In this document: in pieces, positions 1 to 5,458 of the stretch
Layout: every line of letters begins with the position of its first letter
Position numbering within the stretch: position 1 is the first letter of the stretch
Origin: WHTB01 sp050699035
Lineage (GTDB): Bacteria; Actinomycetota; Actinomycetes; Propionibacteriales; Nocardioidaceae
Length of the DNA: 7,411 nucleotides
Reading direction: 5' to 3'
NCBI GenBank assembly: GCA_050699035.1
Contig: JBOHDE010000201.1
Span: 1-7,411 of the forward strand
Notes under the pieces: generated by a model
The model's database searches: none
What the model was told of the DNA's origin: nothing
What the model saw: the letters and a program-made list of their open reading frames with translations, nothing else
Translations under genes and position numbers: made by a program

Positions 1-30
1 CCCTCGGAGGGCGCCTCGCGGCGTTGTCGT

Positions 31-80
31 CGTCGCACGATGCTGCGCATCGCGCCTCCTCCTCCGCCTTGCGATGCATC
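31..80. repeat. Candidate dispersed intergenic repeat with a hairpin
   Basis: The stretch downstream of folP2 has no convincing complete gene. It contains a perfect 6-bp inverted repeat, CGATGC (38-43) and GCATCG (47-52), around a TGC loop, flanked by a purine-rich minus-strand run (GGAGGAGGAGG, complement of 55-65) and the palindrome GATGCATC (73-80). The layout resembles short GC-rich intergenic repeats I recall from actinobacterial genomes, but I cannot verify copy number. An alternative is the start of a minus-strand gene: an ATG (complement of 48-50) follows the GGAGG run after 4 nt and its frame stays open to the window edge (MRSIVRRRQRR...). Confidence 0.35.
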
Positions 81-124
81 CCACCGAGCGCCGCTCGCGA
101 CGGTCGGGAGTAAGGAGACGCACC

Positions 125-994
125 CTACGCGAGGCCGCGGCGGGTGACGGCCGGCGGCCGGTCGCCACGGATCGACGCAACCATGTCGAGGACCTGGCGG
201 GTCTCGGCGACCTGGTGGGCCCGGAAGACGCGCGCCCCGTGCCACGCGGAGACCGCGGTCGCGGCCAGCGTCCCGGGCAGTCGTTCCTCGGCGGGCAGGT
301 CGAGCGTCTCGCCGACGAAGTCCTTGTTGGACAGGGCAACCAGCACCGGCCAGCCGGTGGCGACCAGCTCGTCGAGGCGCCGGGTCAGCTCCAGCGAGTG
401 CCGGGTGTTCTTGCCGAAGTCGTGCGTCGGGTCCACGAGTACGCCGTCGGCGCGTACCCCAAGACTCACCGCGCGGTCGGCCAGCCCGGTCGTCGTCTCG
501 ACGACCGAGGCCATCACGTCGTCGTACCCGACCCGGTGCGGATCGGTGCGCGGGCCGAGGCCGCCGGTGTGGCTGCAGACCAGCCCCACGCCGAACTCCG
601 CCGCCACCGCGGCGACATCCTCGTCGGCGCCCGCCCAGGTGTCGTTGAGCAGGTCGGCGCCCTGCCCACATAACACCCGGGCCACCTCGGAGCGCCAGGT
701 GTCGACGCTGATCACCAGGTCGGTGTGTCGCGACCGGACCGCACTTACGAAGTCCGCCGTACGACGCAGCTCCTCGCGCACGTCGACGTCGTCGCCGTAC
801 CCCGCCTTCACGCCGCCGATGTCGACGATGTCGGCGCCTTCGGCGACCACCTGCTCGACCCGGTCGAGCGCGGCCGCGTCCTCGTAGGTCGACCCGCGGT
901 CGTAGAACGAGTCGGGCGTGCGGTTGACGATCGCCATCACGGCGTGTGTGCCGGCCGGGAAGTCGCGGCCGCCGAGCCGCAAGGTGTGGGTCAC
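125..994 (-). CDS. folP2: FolP2-type dihydropteroate synthase homologue
   Basis: The 289-residue product is a pterin-binding TIM barrel of the dihydropteroate synthase family, cytosolic. The seen motifs run in family order: NRTPDSFYD (24-32), VDIGG (57-61), SVDTWR (96-101), NDTW (117-120), HTGG (142-145), DPTHDFGKN (188-196), SNKDFVG (222-228) and FRAHQV (257-262) with the R-x-H pair of the family. The IVNRTPDSFYDRG signature, the GGVKAG loop and the RRGLA C-terminus match the FolP2 paralogue of mycobacteria (Rv1207) as I remember it. The ordinary enzyme has an ESTRPG-like loop where this one has VKAG. FolP2 has been reported to lack normal synthase activity, so its true reaction is open. The GTG start at 994 places the conserved core at the usual distance; no Shine-Dalgarno is visible. 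It diverges from the DivIVA-domain gene by 25 bp. Confidence 0.88.
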   Translation of the reverse strand: MTHTLRLGGRDFPAGTHAVMAIVNRTPDSFYDRGSTYEDAAALDRVEQVVAEGADIVDIGGVKAGYGDDVDVREELRRTADFVSAVRSRHTDLVISVDTWRSEVARVLCGQGADLLNDTWAGADEDVAAVAAEFGVGLVCSHTGGLGPRTDPHRVGYDDVMASVVETTTGLADRAVSLGVRADGVLVDPTHDFGKNTRHSLELTRRLDELVATGWPVLVALSNKDFVGETLDLPAEERLPGTLAATAVSAWHGARVFRAHQVAETRQVLDMVASIRGDRPPAVTRRGLA

Positions 995-1019
995 GGGCCC
1001 AGCGTGGCACGATCTGCGT

Positions 1020-1304
1020 GTGATCTGGTTCCTCGGGCTGCTGGTCGTCATCCTCATCGGTGCCGTCGCGGTGGTCGCCGCCGGGCACGGCGGGAGTCTG
1101 GCTCCGGTGCAGGTGGACCGACCCGACGTCTTCGTGCCGGCCGACCGCGACCTGACGGCGCAGGACCTCCGGACGACGCGCTTCACGGTGGCGTTCCGCG
1201 GATACCGGATGGACGAGGTGGACAGCTTGGTGCGTCGCCTGACCATGCAGCTGGAGGCGGCCGAGGCTCCCCCGCGGGAGCCCGGCGAGCCGGACGCCGG
1301 CTGA
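1020..1304 (+). CDS. Short membrane-anchored DivIVA-domain protein
   Basis: The 94-residue product begins with one hydrophobic helix (about residues 2-22), followed by a short linker and a DivIVA-type segment (about 45-79: LTAQDLRTTRF, then RGYRMDEVD). The R-G-Y-x-x-x-E-V-D core is the hallmark of the DivIVA N-terminal lipid-binding fold, and a short coil follows. The same architecture occurs in the mycobacterial protein Rv1209, which also lies between folP2 and tag. The acidic, proline-rich tail looks disordered. A role at the membrane or septum is inference only. I chose the GTG at 1020 because it starts just before the membrane helix; it has no clear Shine-Dalgarno and may be read from a leaderless transcript. 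The stop overlaps the next start (TGATG), so the two genes are coupled. Confidence 0.85.
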   Translation: MIWFLGLLVVILIGAVAVVAAGHGGSLAPVQVDRPDVFVPADRDLTAQDLRTTRFTVAFRGYRMDEVDSLVRRLTMQLEAAEAPPREPGEPDAG

Positions 1305-1768
1305 TGCGCGCTCGGCTGCGCGACGAGGTGGTCGTCGAAGTCCCGGCCGTGCGCCTCTGGGACGTCGTCACCGACTGGTCGCGGCAAGGCGAGTGGATCC
1401 CGTTCACCCGGGTACGGACGGTGTCCGGCGACGCCCGCGGGGTCGGCGGCCGGATCGAGGCCTGGACCGGTGTCGGACCCGTCGGCTTCCTCGACCCGAT
1501 GGTGGTCACGGTGTGGGACGCGCCGCGCCGGTGCGAGGTCCTGCACACCGGCCGCGTGCTGCGCGGTGAAGGCGGCTTCGAGGTCGACCGGGTCGATGCG
1601 ACCCGCTCGATGTTCGTCTGGTGGGAGTCGCTCGAGCTGCCCCTCGGGTCGGCCGGGATGCTCGGCTGGCGGCTCGTCGCGCCGGTGTGGCAGGTCGGCG
1701 TCGACCGCGCACTGGACCGGCTCCGGGCGCTGGCCGAAGCACACCCCGAGTCGGCGGGTAACTACTGA
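1304..1768 (+). CDS. SRPBCC-fold protein (polyketide cyclase/dehydrase-like)
   Basis: The 154-residue product has the START/Bet v1-like helix-grip pattern: an initial strand (VVVEVPA, 9-15), then LWDVVTDWSRQGEW (18-31), where W19 and W31 are typical of the family, a series of strands through the middle, and a long C-terminal helix (about 128-147). The length is normal for a single SRPBCC domain. These proteins bind hydrophobic ligands in a central cavity; the ligand here cannot be read from sequence, and an enzymatic activity is not implied. The ATG overlaps the upstream DivIVA-domain stop by one base and has no good ribosome site of its own, which indicates translational coupling. It is followed by 213 bp without a supported gene before tag. 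Confidence 0.85.
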   Translation: MRARLRDEVVVEVPAVRLWDVVTDWSRQGEWIPFTRVRTVSGDARGVGGRIEAWTGVGPVGFLDPMVVTVWDAPRRCEVLHTGRVLRGEGGFEVDRVDATRSMFVWWESLELPLGSAGMLGWRLVAPVWQVGVDRALDRLRALAEAHPESAGNY

Positions 1769-1981
1769 GAGTGACTGGTCTCGTCTCGCTCCGCGGTCAG
1801 GTTGCCGGGTCTGGCGACGTCGGCGAGCGCTGCGTGACCGGCTACCGGGACAGCGACGGCGGGCGGGCGCGGAGGCCGCGAGCAGAGGCCCGGACGGTGC
1901 ACTCCGGGTCCGACCGGGCCGTCCGCGCTAAGCGTTGTCGTGCACCGCGGCAGCCGATCCCCGAGCTGGGAGGATGGGTCG
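1769..1981. other. Intergenic gap between the SRPBCC gene and tag
   Basis: No credible gene is seen: the one open frame (from 1771) has no family resemblance and runs 8 bp into tag in another frame. A 7-bp inverted repeat, CGGACGG (1891-1897) and CCGTCCG (1919-1925), with a 21-nt loop, could terminate the upstream pair, but it has no T-tract. The tag promoter probably lies in the last 80 bp; I could not pick convincing -35 and -10 boxes. Confidence 0.4.
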
Positions 1982-2563
1982 ATGGGTGACGCGCAGGCAG
2001 GAGCGGACGGGCGGCTGCGCTGTCCCTGGGGGCTGAGCGCCCCGGAGTACGTCGACTACCACGACACCGAGTGGGGTCGCCCGGTCCGCGACGACCGCGG
2101 GCTGTACGAGCGGCTGACGCTGGAGAGCTTCCAGTCTGGCCTGTCCTGGTTGACGATTCTGCGCAAGCGCGAGGCGTTCCGCTCGGCGTTCGCCGGCTTC
2201 GACCCGGGCGTGGTGGCCGGGTACGACAGGGCCGACCACGACCGGCTGATGGCCGATGCGCGAATCGTCCGAAACCGGGCGAAAATAGACGCCGCCGTCA
2301 CCAACGCGCAGGCCCTGCTGGCGCTCGACGAGTCGTTCGCCGACCTGCTCTGGTCGTTCGCCCCGAAGCCCGGACCGCGACCGGCGACACTGTCGGACGT
2401 ACCCGCCAAAACGGCCGAGTCGGTCGCCCTCGCGCGTGCCCTGAAACGTCACGGTTTCGTCTTCGTCGGACCGACCACCGCGTACGCATTGATGCAGGCG
2501 ACCGGCATGGTCGACGACCACCTGACCGACTGCTGGGTCGAGACCTCCGGTTGCGGTGAGTAG
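1982..2563 (+). CDS. tag: DNA-3-methyladenine glycosylase I
   Basis: The 193-residue product excises 3-methyladenine from alkylated DNA, starting base excision repair. It matches E. coli Tag across its length: RCPW (13-16), YHDTEWG (26-32), LESFQSGLSW (47-56) with the pocket glutamate E48, the helix-hairpin-helix region with RNRAKI, then KRHGFVFVGPTTAYALMQA, and DDHLTDCW. The four expected zinc ligands are present as C14, H27, H180 and C184. A GGGAGG site at 1968-1973, eight bases before the ATG, fixes this start over the upstream in-frame ATG at 1940. The gene sits where mycobacteria have tagA, between the DivIVA-domain gene and DUF3117. A four-helix membrane protein follows after 23 nt on the same strand and is probably co-transcribed. 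Confidence 0.95.
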   Translation: MGDAQAGADGRLRCPWGLSAPEYVDYHDTEWGRPVRDDRGLYERLTLESFQSGLSWLTILRKREAFRSAFAGFDPGVVAGYDRADHDRLMADARIVRNRAKIDAAVTNAQALLALDESFADLLWSFAPKPGPRPATLSDVPAKTAESVALARALKRHGFVFVGPTTAYALMQATGMVDDHLTDCWVETSGCGE

Positions 2564-2586
2564 CCACGTGACGCTTGGATGCAGTG

Positions 2587-2997
2587 ATGGACTGGTCCGA
2601 GTTCACCTGGCTGCTCACCGCACTCGCCGCGGTCGAGGTGTTCCTCACCCGGCTCCGCCTGGGCAAGAAGAGCGAGCTCACCAGCGGTCGCACCGCCGTC
2701 TCGACCACCCTGCTCACGATGCACACGTCGTGTGGGGTGATCGCGCTGGCGCTGTGGGTCCCCGGGGTCGCGACCAACCACGAGACGCTGGCCTTCGGCG
2801 GCCTCGGTGCGTGGTGGCTCGTCACCGTCGCTGGTCTGCTGCTGCTCACCCGCTGGCTGCCGAGCCACGGCAAACACTCCGTTGGCAAGGTCACCGACGA
2901 GTGGAGTGAGGGGCCCGGGTTGTCGCTGCTCGCCCACCTCGGCATGCTGTGCGGGGCGCTCTACTTCACCTTCGTCGTGATGACCGACCGGCTCTGA
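2587..2997 (+). CDS. Four-helix membrane protein of unknown function
   Basis: I do not recognise the family. The 136-residue product has four likely membrane helices: about 6-20, 38-61, 67-91 and 112-132, with short charged loops (RLRLGKKSE after helix 1, KHSVGKVTDEWSEG before helix 4). Helices 2 and 4 each carry a histidine near a cysteine and glycine (H46-x2-C49-G50 and H117-x4-C122-G123), and helix 3 has paired tryptophans (W76, W77). Such buried histidines sometimes bind haem or metal, but that is only a possibility here. The start is uncertain: TTG 2575, GTG 2584 and ATG 2587 are in frame and none has a strong ribosome site; I took the ATG. It lies 23 nt after tag and ends 10 bp before the convergent stop of the hydratase gene. 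Confidence 0.75.
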   Translation: MDWSEFTWLLTALAAVEVFLTRLRLGKKSELTSGRTAVSTTLLTMHTSCGVIALALWVPGVATNHETLAFGGLGAWWLVTVAGLLLLTRWLPSHGKHSVGKVTDEWSEGPGLSLLAHLGMLCGALYFTFVVMTDRL

Positions 2998-3007
2998 CCG
3001 GTTGCAG

Positions 3008-3802
3008 CTAACGGCCTTCGAAAACCGGCTTCTGCTTGGCCACGAACGACCACACCGCGTTGGCGTGGTCCTCGGTGGCGCCGGTCAGCGCCATCTTGTC
3101 GCCCTCGAACGCCAGCGTCTCGTCCAGGGTGTGGGTCGCGGAGTAGTCGAGCAGGGCGCGGATCGCGGCGTACGCGACGGTCGGCCCGGCGGCGAGTGCC
3201 GACGCCAAGGCGGCGACCTCGTCCTCGAAACGGTCGGCCGACACCACGGTCGTTGCCAGGCCTAGATCGAGTGCCTCCGCCGCCGAGACGGTGCGCGGGA
3301 GCATCAACAGCTCCGCGGCCCTGGCCCGGCCGACCAGCCGGGGCAGCGTCCAGGAGATGCCGGTGTCGCACGACAGTGCGATCCCGGTGAAGGCCAGGTT
3401 GAAGCTGGCCGTGTCGGCGACGACGCGGAAGTCGCAGGCGAACGCGAGGGAGGCGCCGGCACCCGCCGCGACGCCGTTGACCGCGGCCACCACCGGTTTG
3501 GGCATCGCGGCGATGCCGGACGCGATCGGCGCATAGTGCTCCGGCACGGTCGACCACACCTCGGCGAGCGGCTTGGACTGCAGGTTGGTGATGTGCTCCT
3601 TGAGGTCCTGGCCGACGCAGAACGCACGCCCGGTGCCGGCGATCACCACGACTCGCGCCGCGTCGTCGGTCGCGGCCCGCTGCACCGCTGACTTCAGCGA
3701 CTCCTTGGTGGCCAAGTCGAGCGCGTTCATGGCGTCCGGGCGGTTCAGCGTGATGCGGGCGATGCCGCCGTCGACGTCGTACAAGACGGGCTCAGAGGTC
3801 AT
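3008..3802 (-). CDS. Enoyl-CoA hydratase/isomerase, PaaG-like
   Basis: The 264-residue product is a crotonase-fold enzyme acting on acyl-CoA thioesters in the cytosol. It shows the first oxyanion-hole block AFCVGQDL (60-67), the second block VNGVAAGAGASLAFACD (108-124), and ALSCDTGISWTLPRLVGRA (142-160). The aspartate D146 in the position of the PDCGG motif, with no glutamate pair of classical hydratases evident, resembles the phenylacetate-pathway isomerase PaaG more than a beta-oxidation hydratase. The length is normal. The ATG is preceded by GGAGA (complement of 3809-3813) with 6 nt spacing and overlaps the stop of the upstream PaaX-like gene (ATGA), so the two are coupled. No other phenylacetate genes are visible in the window, so the substrate is unassigned. 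Confidence 0.9.
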   Translation of the reverse strand: MTSEPVLYDVDGGIARITLNRPDAMNALDLATKESLKSAVQRAATDDAARVVVIAGTGRAFCVGQDLKEHITNLQSKPLAEVWSTVPEHYAPIASGIAAMPKPVVAAVNGVAAGAGASLAFACDFRVVADTASFNLAFTGIALSCDTGISWTLPRLVGRARAAELLMLPRTVSAAEALDLGLATTVVSADRFEDEVAALASALAAGPTVAYAAIRALLDYSATHTLDETLAFEGDKMALTGATEDHANAVWSFVAKQKPVFEGR

Positions 3803-4599
3803 CGGGAATCTCCGTTCGAGGCGAGGGCGGTGGCGACGAACCGCTGGGCGGCGGGCAGCAGCCGGCCGGCCTGCTCGTCGAAGAAGGTGGCGGCCTGGTC
3901 GCCCGGCCAGCGCGCCGGCAGCAGGTCGCGGGGGAGGCCTGGGTCGGTGAACAGGAACTTCCGCCACTCGTGCACAAGCCGGGACCGTACGGCGAAGGCC
4001 TGCTCGTCGGTGGGCCGGCTGCCGGCGGGCGCGACGATCCCCTCGGCATCGGCCTGCCAGTGCCGGTAGGCCCGAGCGAGCCCGTCGAGGTCCCAGGCGG
4101 TGGCGGCGAGGGCGGCCGGGTCGCCGTCGAGCTCGCTGCGGAAGCGGTGGGCGCGGATCCGGTCGGCGGCGAGCAGGCCGTCGACCTCCTCGGTGCTCTG
4201 GGCGGCCAGCCAAGTCGTCTCGGCGAGCGCGGCGTACCCCAGGAAGGACAACCCGGCGCGCAGCCGGTCTCGTGCGCTCCGGTCGGCCGGTGGCTCGACC
4301 ACGAGCAGGTGCCAGCGGCCGTCCCACTCGTCGGTGCGGGTGCGGTAGATGCGTACGGCCGCCTCGTCGAGCCGGCGGGTCGCCTTCGGCGTCAGCGCGT
4401 ACCCGGGACCGGACGGCAGCCGCACCGACTGCAGCCAGCCCTGGCGCACCATCCGGGACACCGCGGTGCGTACGGCAGGTGCGGCGATGTCGAGTGCGCC
4501 GAGCAGCCGAACCAGCGCGGCGACCGGTGCTTTGCCGCCCCGGGCACGGACATGATCGCCGTACAGGTCGAAGAGCGCCGAGCGTGCGTTCACCCGCAC
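3799..4599 (-). CDS. PaaX-family transcriptional regulator
   Basis: The 266-residue product has the PaaX layout. A winged-helix N-terminus (about 1-75) contains FDLYGDHVRARGG, then the recognition region APAVRTAVSRMVRQGWLQSV and the wing GPGYALTPKA. A central domain opens with WDGRWHLLVVE, and a C-terminal helical domain contains HEWRKFLFTDPGLPRDLLP, a strongly conserved stretch of the family. PaaX repressors sense aryl-CoA esters such as phenylacetyl-CoA; here the inducer is likely a CoA ester handled by the coupled hydratase/isomerase, which is inference. The GTG at 4599 (VRVNARSALFD) was chosen; a second GTG two codons later is equally possible. The gene diverges from DUF3117 and may repress its own operon from the 139-bp intergenic region. 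Confidence 0.9.
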   Translation of the reverse strand: MRVNARSALFDLYGDHVRARGGKAPVAALVRLLGALDIAAPAVRTAVSRMVRQGWLQSVRLPSGPGYALTPKATRRLDEAAVRIYRTRTDEWDGRWHLLVVEPPADRSARDRLRAGLSFLGYAALAETTWLAAQSTEEVDGLLAADRIRAHRFRSELDGDPAALAATAWDLDGLARAYRHWQADAEGIVAPAGSRPTDEQAFAVRSRLVHEWRKFLFTDPGLPRDLLPARWPGDQAATFFDEQAGRLLPAAQRFVATALASNGDSR

Positions 4600-4640
4600 G
4601 AGTCTGCACCACCTGCGATGTCCGGCACGAGCATGGGCGC

Positions 4641-4660
4641 CGGTAAGGAATAATGGTGGT
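4641..4660. promoter_or_regulatory. AT-rich island, possible divergent promoter core
   Basis: Within the 139-bp gap between the divergent paaX-like and DUF3117 genes, the segment GGTAAGGAATAATGG is the only AT-rich patch in otherwise very GC-rich DNA. It offers AATAAT (4649-4654) as a -10-like box for the plus strand and CATTAT on the minus strand. I found no good -35 box for either, so this is a candidate position only. Confidence 0.3.
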
Positions 4661-4683
4661 CACGCACGCGCGCCCCGACCCCG

Positions 4684-4705
4684 ATCTGCAGGAACCGATG
4701 CAGAT
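4684..4705. promoter_or_regulatory. Inverted repeat, candidate operator
   Basis: A perfect 7-bp inverted repeat, ATCTGCA (4684-4690) and TGCAGAT (4699-4705), with an 8-nt spacer (GGAACCGA), lies in the divergent region 33 bp before the DUF3117 start codon and 85 bp upstream of the paaX-like start. The 15-bp centre-to-centre spacing does not match a single helical turn, so it may be an operator of unknown regulator or a 5'-leader hairpin. Binding by the adjacent PaaX-like protein is a guess. Confidence 0.3.
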
Positions 4706-4738
4706 GTCGGCGGCGCTCATGACGAAAGGGGTGCGCAG

Positions 4739-4906
4739 ATGGCGGCGATGAAGCCGCGGACCGGTGACGGTCCGATGGAGGTCACCAAAGAGGGGCGCGG
4801 GATCGTGATGCGCGTTCCACTCGAGGGTGGCGGGCGGCTCGTCGTCGAGCTCAACGCCGACGAGGCGACTGAGCTCGGCAGTGCACTCAACGCCGTGGTC
4901 GCCTGA
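4739..4906 (+). CDS. DUF3117 small conserved protein
   Basis: The 55-residue product starts MAAMKPRTGDGP and contains TKEGRGIVMRVPLEGGGR (16-33) and LVVELNADEATELG (34-47). It corresponds nearly residue for residue to the DUF3117 peptide found throughout Actinobacteria, known in M. tuberculosis as Rv1211, which has been described there as calmodulin-like. No enzymatic motif, signal peptide or membrane helix is present; the glycine-rich turn and the acidic C-terminal helix are the visible features. A strong ribosome site, AAAGGGG at 4725-4731, precedes the ATG by 7 nt. A second in-frame ATG (codon 4) is less well placed. It stands alone, divergent from the paaX-like gene and followed by a strong hairpin, so it is probably monocistronic. 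Its function remains unassigned. Confidence 0.92.
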   Translation: MAAMKPRTGDGPMEVTKEGRGIVMRVPLEGGGRLVVELNADEATELGSALNAVVA

Positions 4907-4936
4907 CCTCCACGCACAGCACCACCAGCGTTTTGC

Positions 4937-4977
4937 TCGAGGCCCCGGTTGCGCCGCCCGCGCGACCGGGGCCTCGA
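4937..4977 (+). terminator. Hairpin terminator after DUF3117
   Basis: A 13-bp perfect stem (4937-4949 with 4965-4977, TCGAGGCCCCGGT and its complement) extends inward through one G-U pair and four more pairs to a CGCCC loop (4955-4959), giving about 18 bp. No T-tract follows; the only T-run (TTTT, 4931-4934) precedes it. Actinobacterial terminators often lack the U-tail, so termination of the DUF3117 transcript is the best reading; the hairpin also sits 18 nt before the next gene's ribosome site and could act as an attenuator. Confidence 0.65.
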
Positions 4978-5008
4978 CACGCCGACAACAGTTCCGGGAA
5001 GGACACCC

Positions 5009-5350
5009 ATGCACGGTCTGACGGTCCGCTGGTCGCTCGACGGCACCGACGACGAGGTGATGCAGCAACTGCGCGAGTACGTACGCGACACGTCGCATGC
5101 GCGGTTCACCGACCTGAAAGGACTTCGCTTCAAGACCTGGCGAGCGCGGGCGGGGGAGTGGTTCGAGGGCTGCTACGTGTTCGAGACGCCGGCCGCGCGC
5201 GACGGCTTCCAGGCGTCGTTCGAGGAGAACGCGGCGACGTCGCCGGGCTCACAGCTGGTCGGGTCCTCGCCGGTCCTGATCGAGCCCTGCGAGATCGTCG
5301 CCATCGCCGAAGGCGCCGCCGGCTTCACCTCAGCCCCGGCGTACTCCTGA
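5009..5350 (+). CDS. YdhR-like ferredoxin-fold protein (ABM superfamily)
   Basis: The 113-residue product resembles E. coli YdhR, a small dimeric alpha-beta barrel protein annotated as a putative monooxygenase. The match is clearest at the start (LTVRWSLDGTDDEV, 4-17), at GLRFKTW (38-44, aligning with GFLWKVW), and at YVFETPAARDGFQASF (56-71, aligning with the IYLFTDEKSALAYL segment). The first helix (about 14-28) and the usual length for one barrel subunit fit. No cofactor motif or catalytic residue can be assigned, and activity is not shown. The GGGAAGGA site at 4996-5003 lies 5 nt before the ATG and fixes the start. It lies downstream of DUF3117 but is separated from it by a strong hairpin, so a promoter of its own is possible. 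A large palindrome follows its stop. Confidence 0.75.
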   Translation: MHGLTVRWSLDGTDDEVMQQLREYVRDTSHARFTDLKGLRFKTWRARAGEWFEGCYVFETPAARDGFQASFEENAATSPGSQLVGSSPVLIEPCEIVAIAEGAAGFTSAPAYS

Positions 5351-5359
5351 CCAAGTTTT

Positions 5360-5416
5360 TTTGGTACGGGGGCGCCCCGTTCCAATAGGTCTGGAACGGG
5401 GCGCCCCCGTACCAAA
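5360..5416. terminator. 25-bp perfect hairpin between convergent genes
   Basis: A perfect 25-bp inverted repeat (arms 5360-5384 and 5392-5416) encloses a 7-nt loop, ATAGGTC. Each arm is itself nearly palindromic, centred on GGGGCGCCCC (5369-5378 and 5398-5407). It lies between the stops of the YdhR-like gene and the O-methyltransferase, as expected for a two-way terminator. A run of seven T (5356-5362) lies on the left side, which is the wrong side for a U-tail on either transcript. A dispersed palindromic element is an alternative to a plain terminator. Confidence 0.75.
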
Positions 5417-5433
5417 CAACGATTGGAACGGAG

Positions 5434-5447
5434 CCACCCACGGGTGG
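5434..5447 (-). terminator. Small hairpin after the O-methyltransferase
   Basis: CCACCC (5434-5439) and GGGTGG (5442-5447) are complementary with a 2-nt centre, giving a short tight stem 11 bp beyond the methyltransferase stop. On the minus strand, T-richer sequence follows (CGTTGTTTGG). It may assist termination together with the larger hairpin next to it; alone it is weak evidence. Confidence 0.3.
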
Positions 5448-5458
5448 GGGACGCGGAG

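Noticed and set aside
74..887. Long plus-strand open frames opposite folP2
   Set aside because: They are arginine- and serine-rich frames with no family resemblance, produced by the GC-rich codon pattern of the real minus-strand gene.
995..1744. Extension of folP2 upstream to a 539-residue protein
   Set aside because: The extra N-terminus is the antisense of the DivIVA-domain and SRPBCC genes and has the low-complexity look of a shadow frame; the FolP family starts close to the GTG at 994.
1891..1925. Terminator after the SRPBCC gene
   Set aside because: The 7-bp stem has a 21-nt loop and no T-tract, and such repeats are expected by chance at this GC content. It is mentioned only in the gap entry.
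1771..1989. A 72-residue plus-strand frame in the gap before tag
   Set aside because: It has no recognisable fold, no ribosome site, and runs over the tag ribosome site and start in another frame.
3803..5098. N-terminal extension of the hydratase/isomerase to 696 residues
   Set aside because: The extension is an alternative frame of the paaX-like gene and the antisense of DUF3117; the ATG at 3802 with a GGAGA site is the real start.
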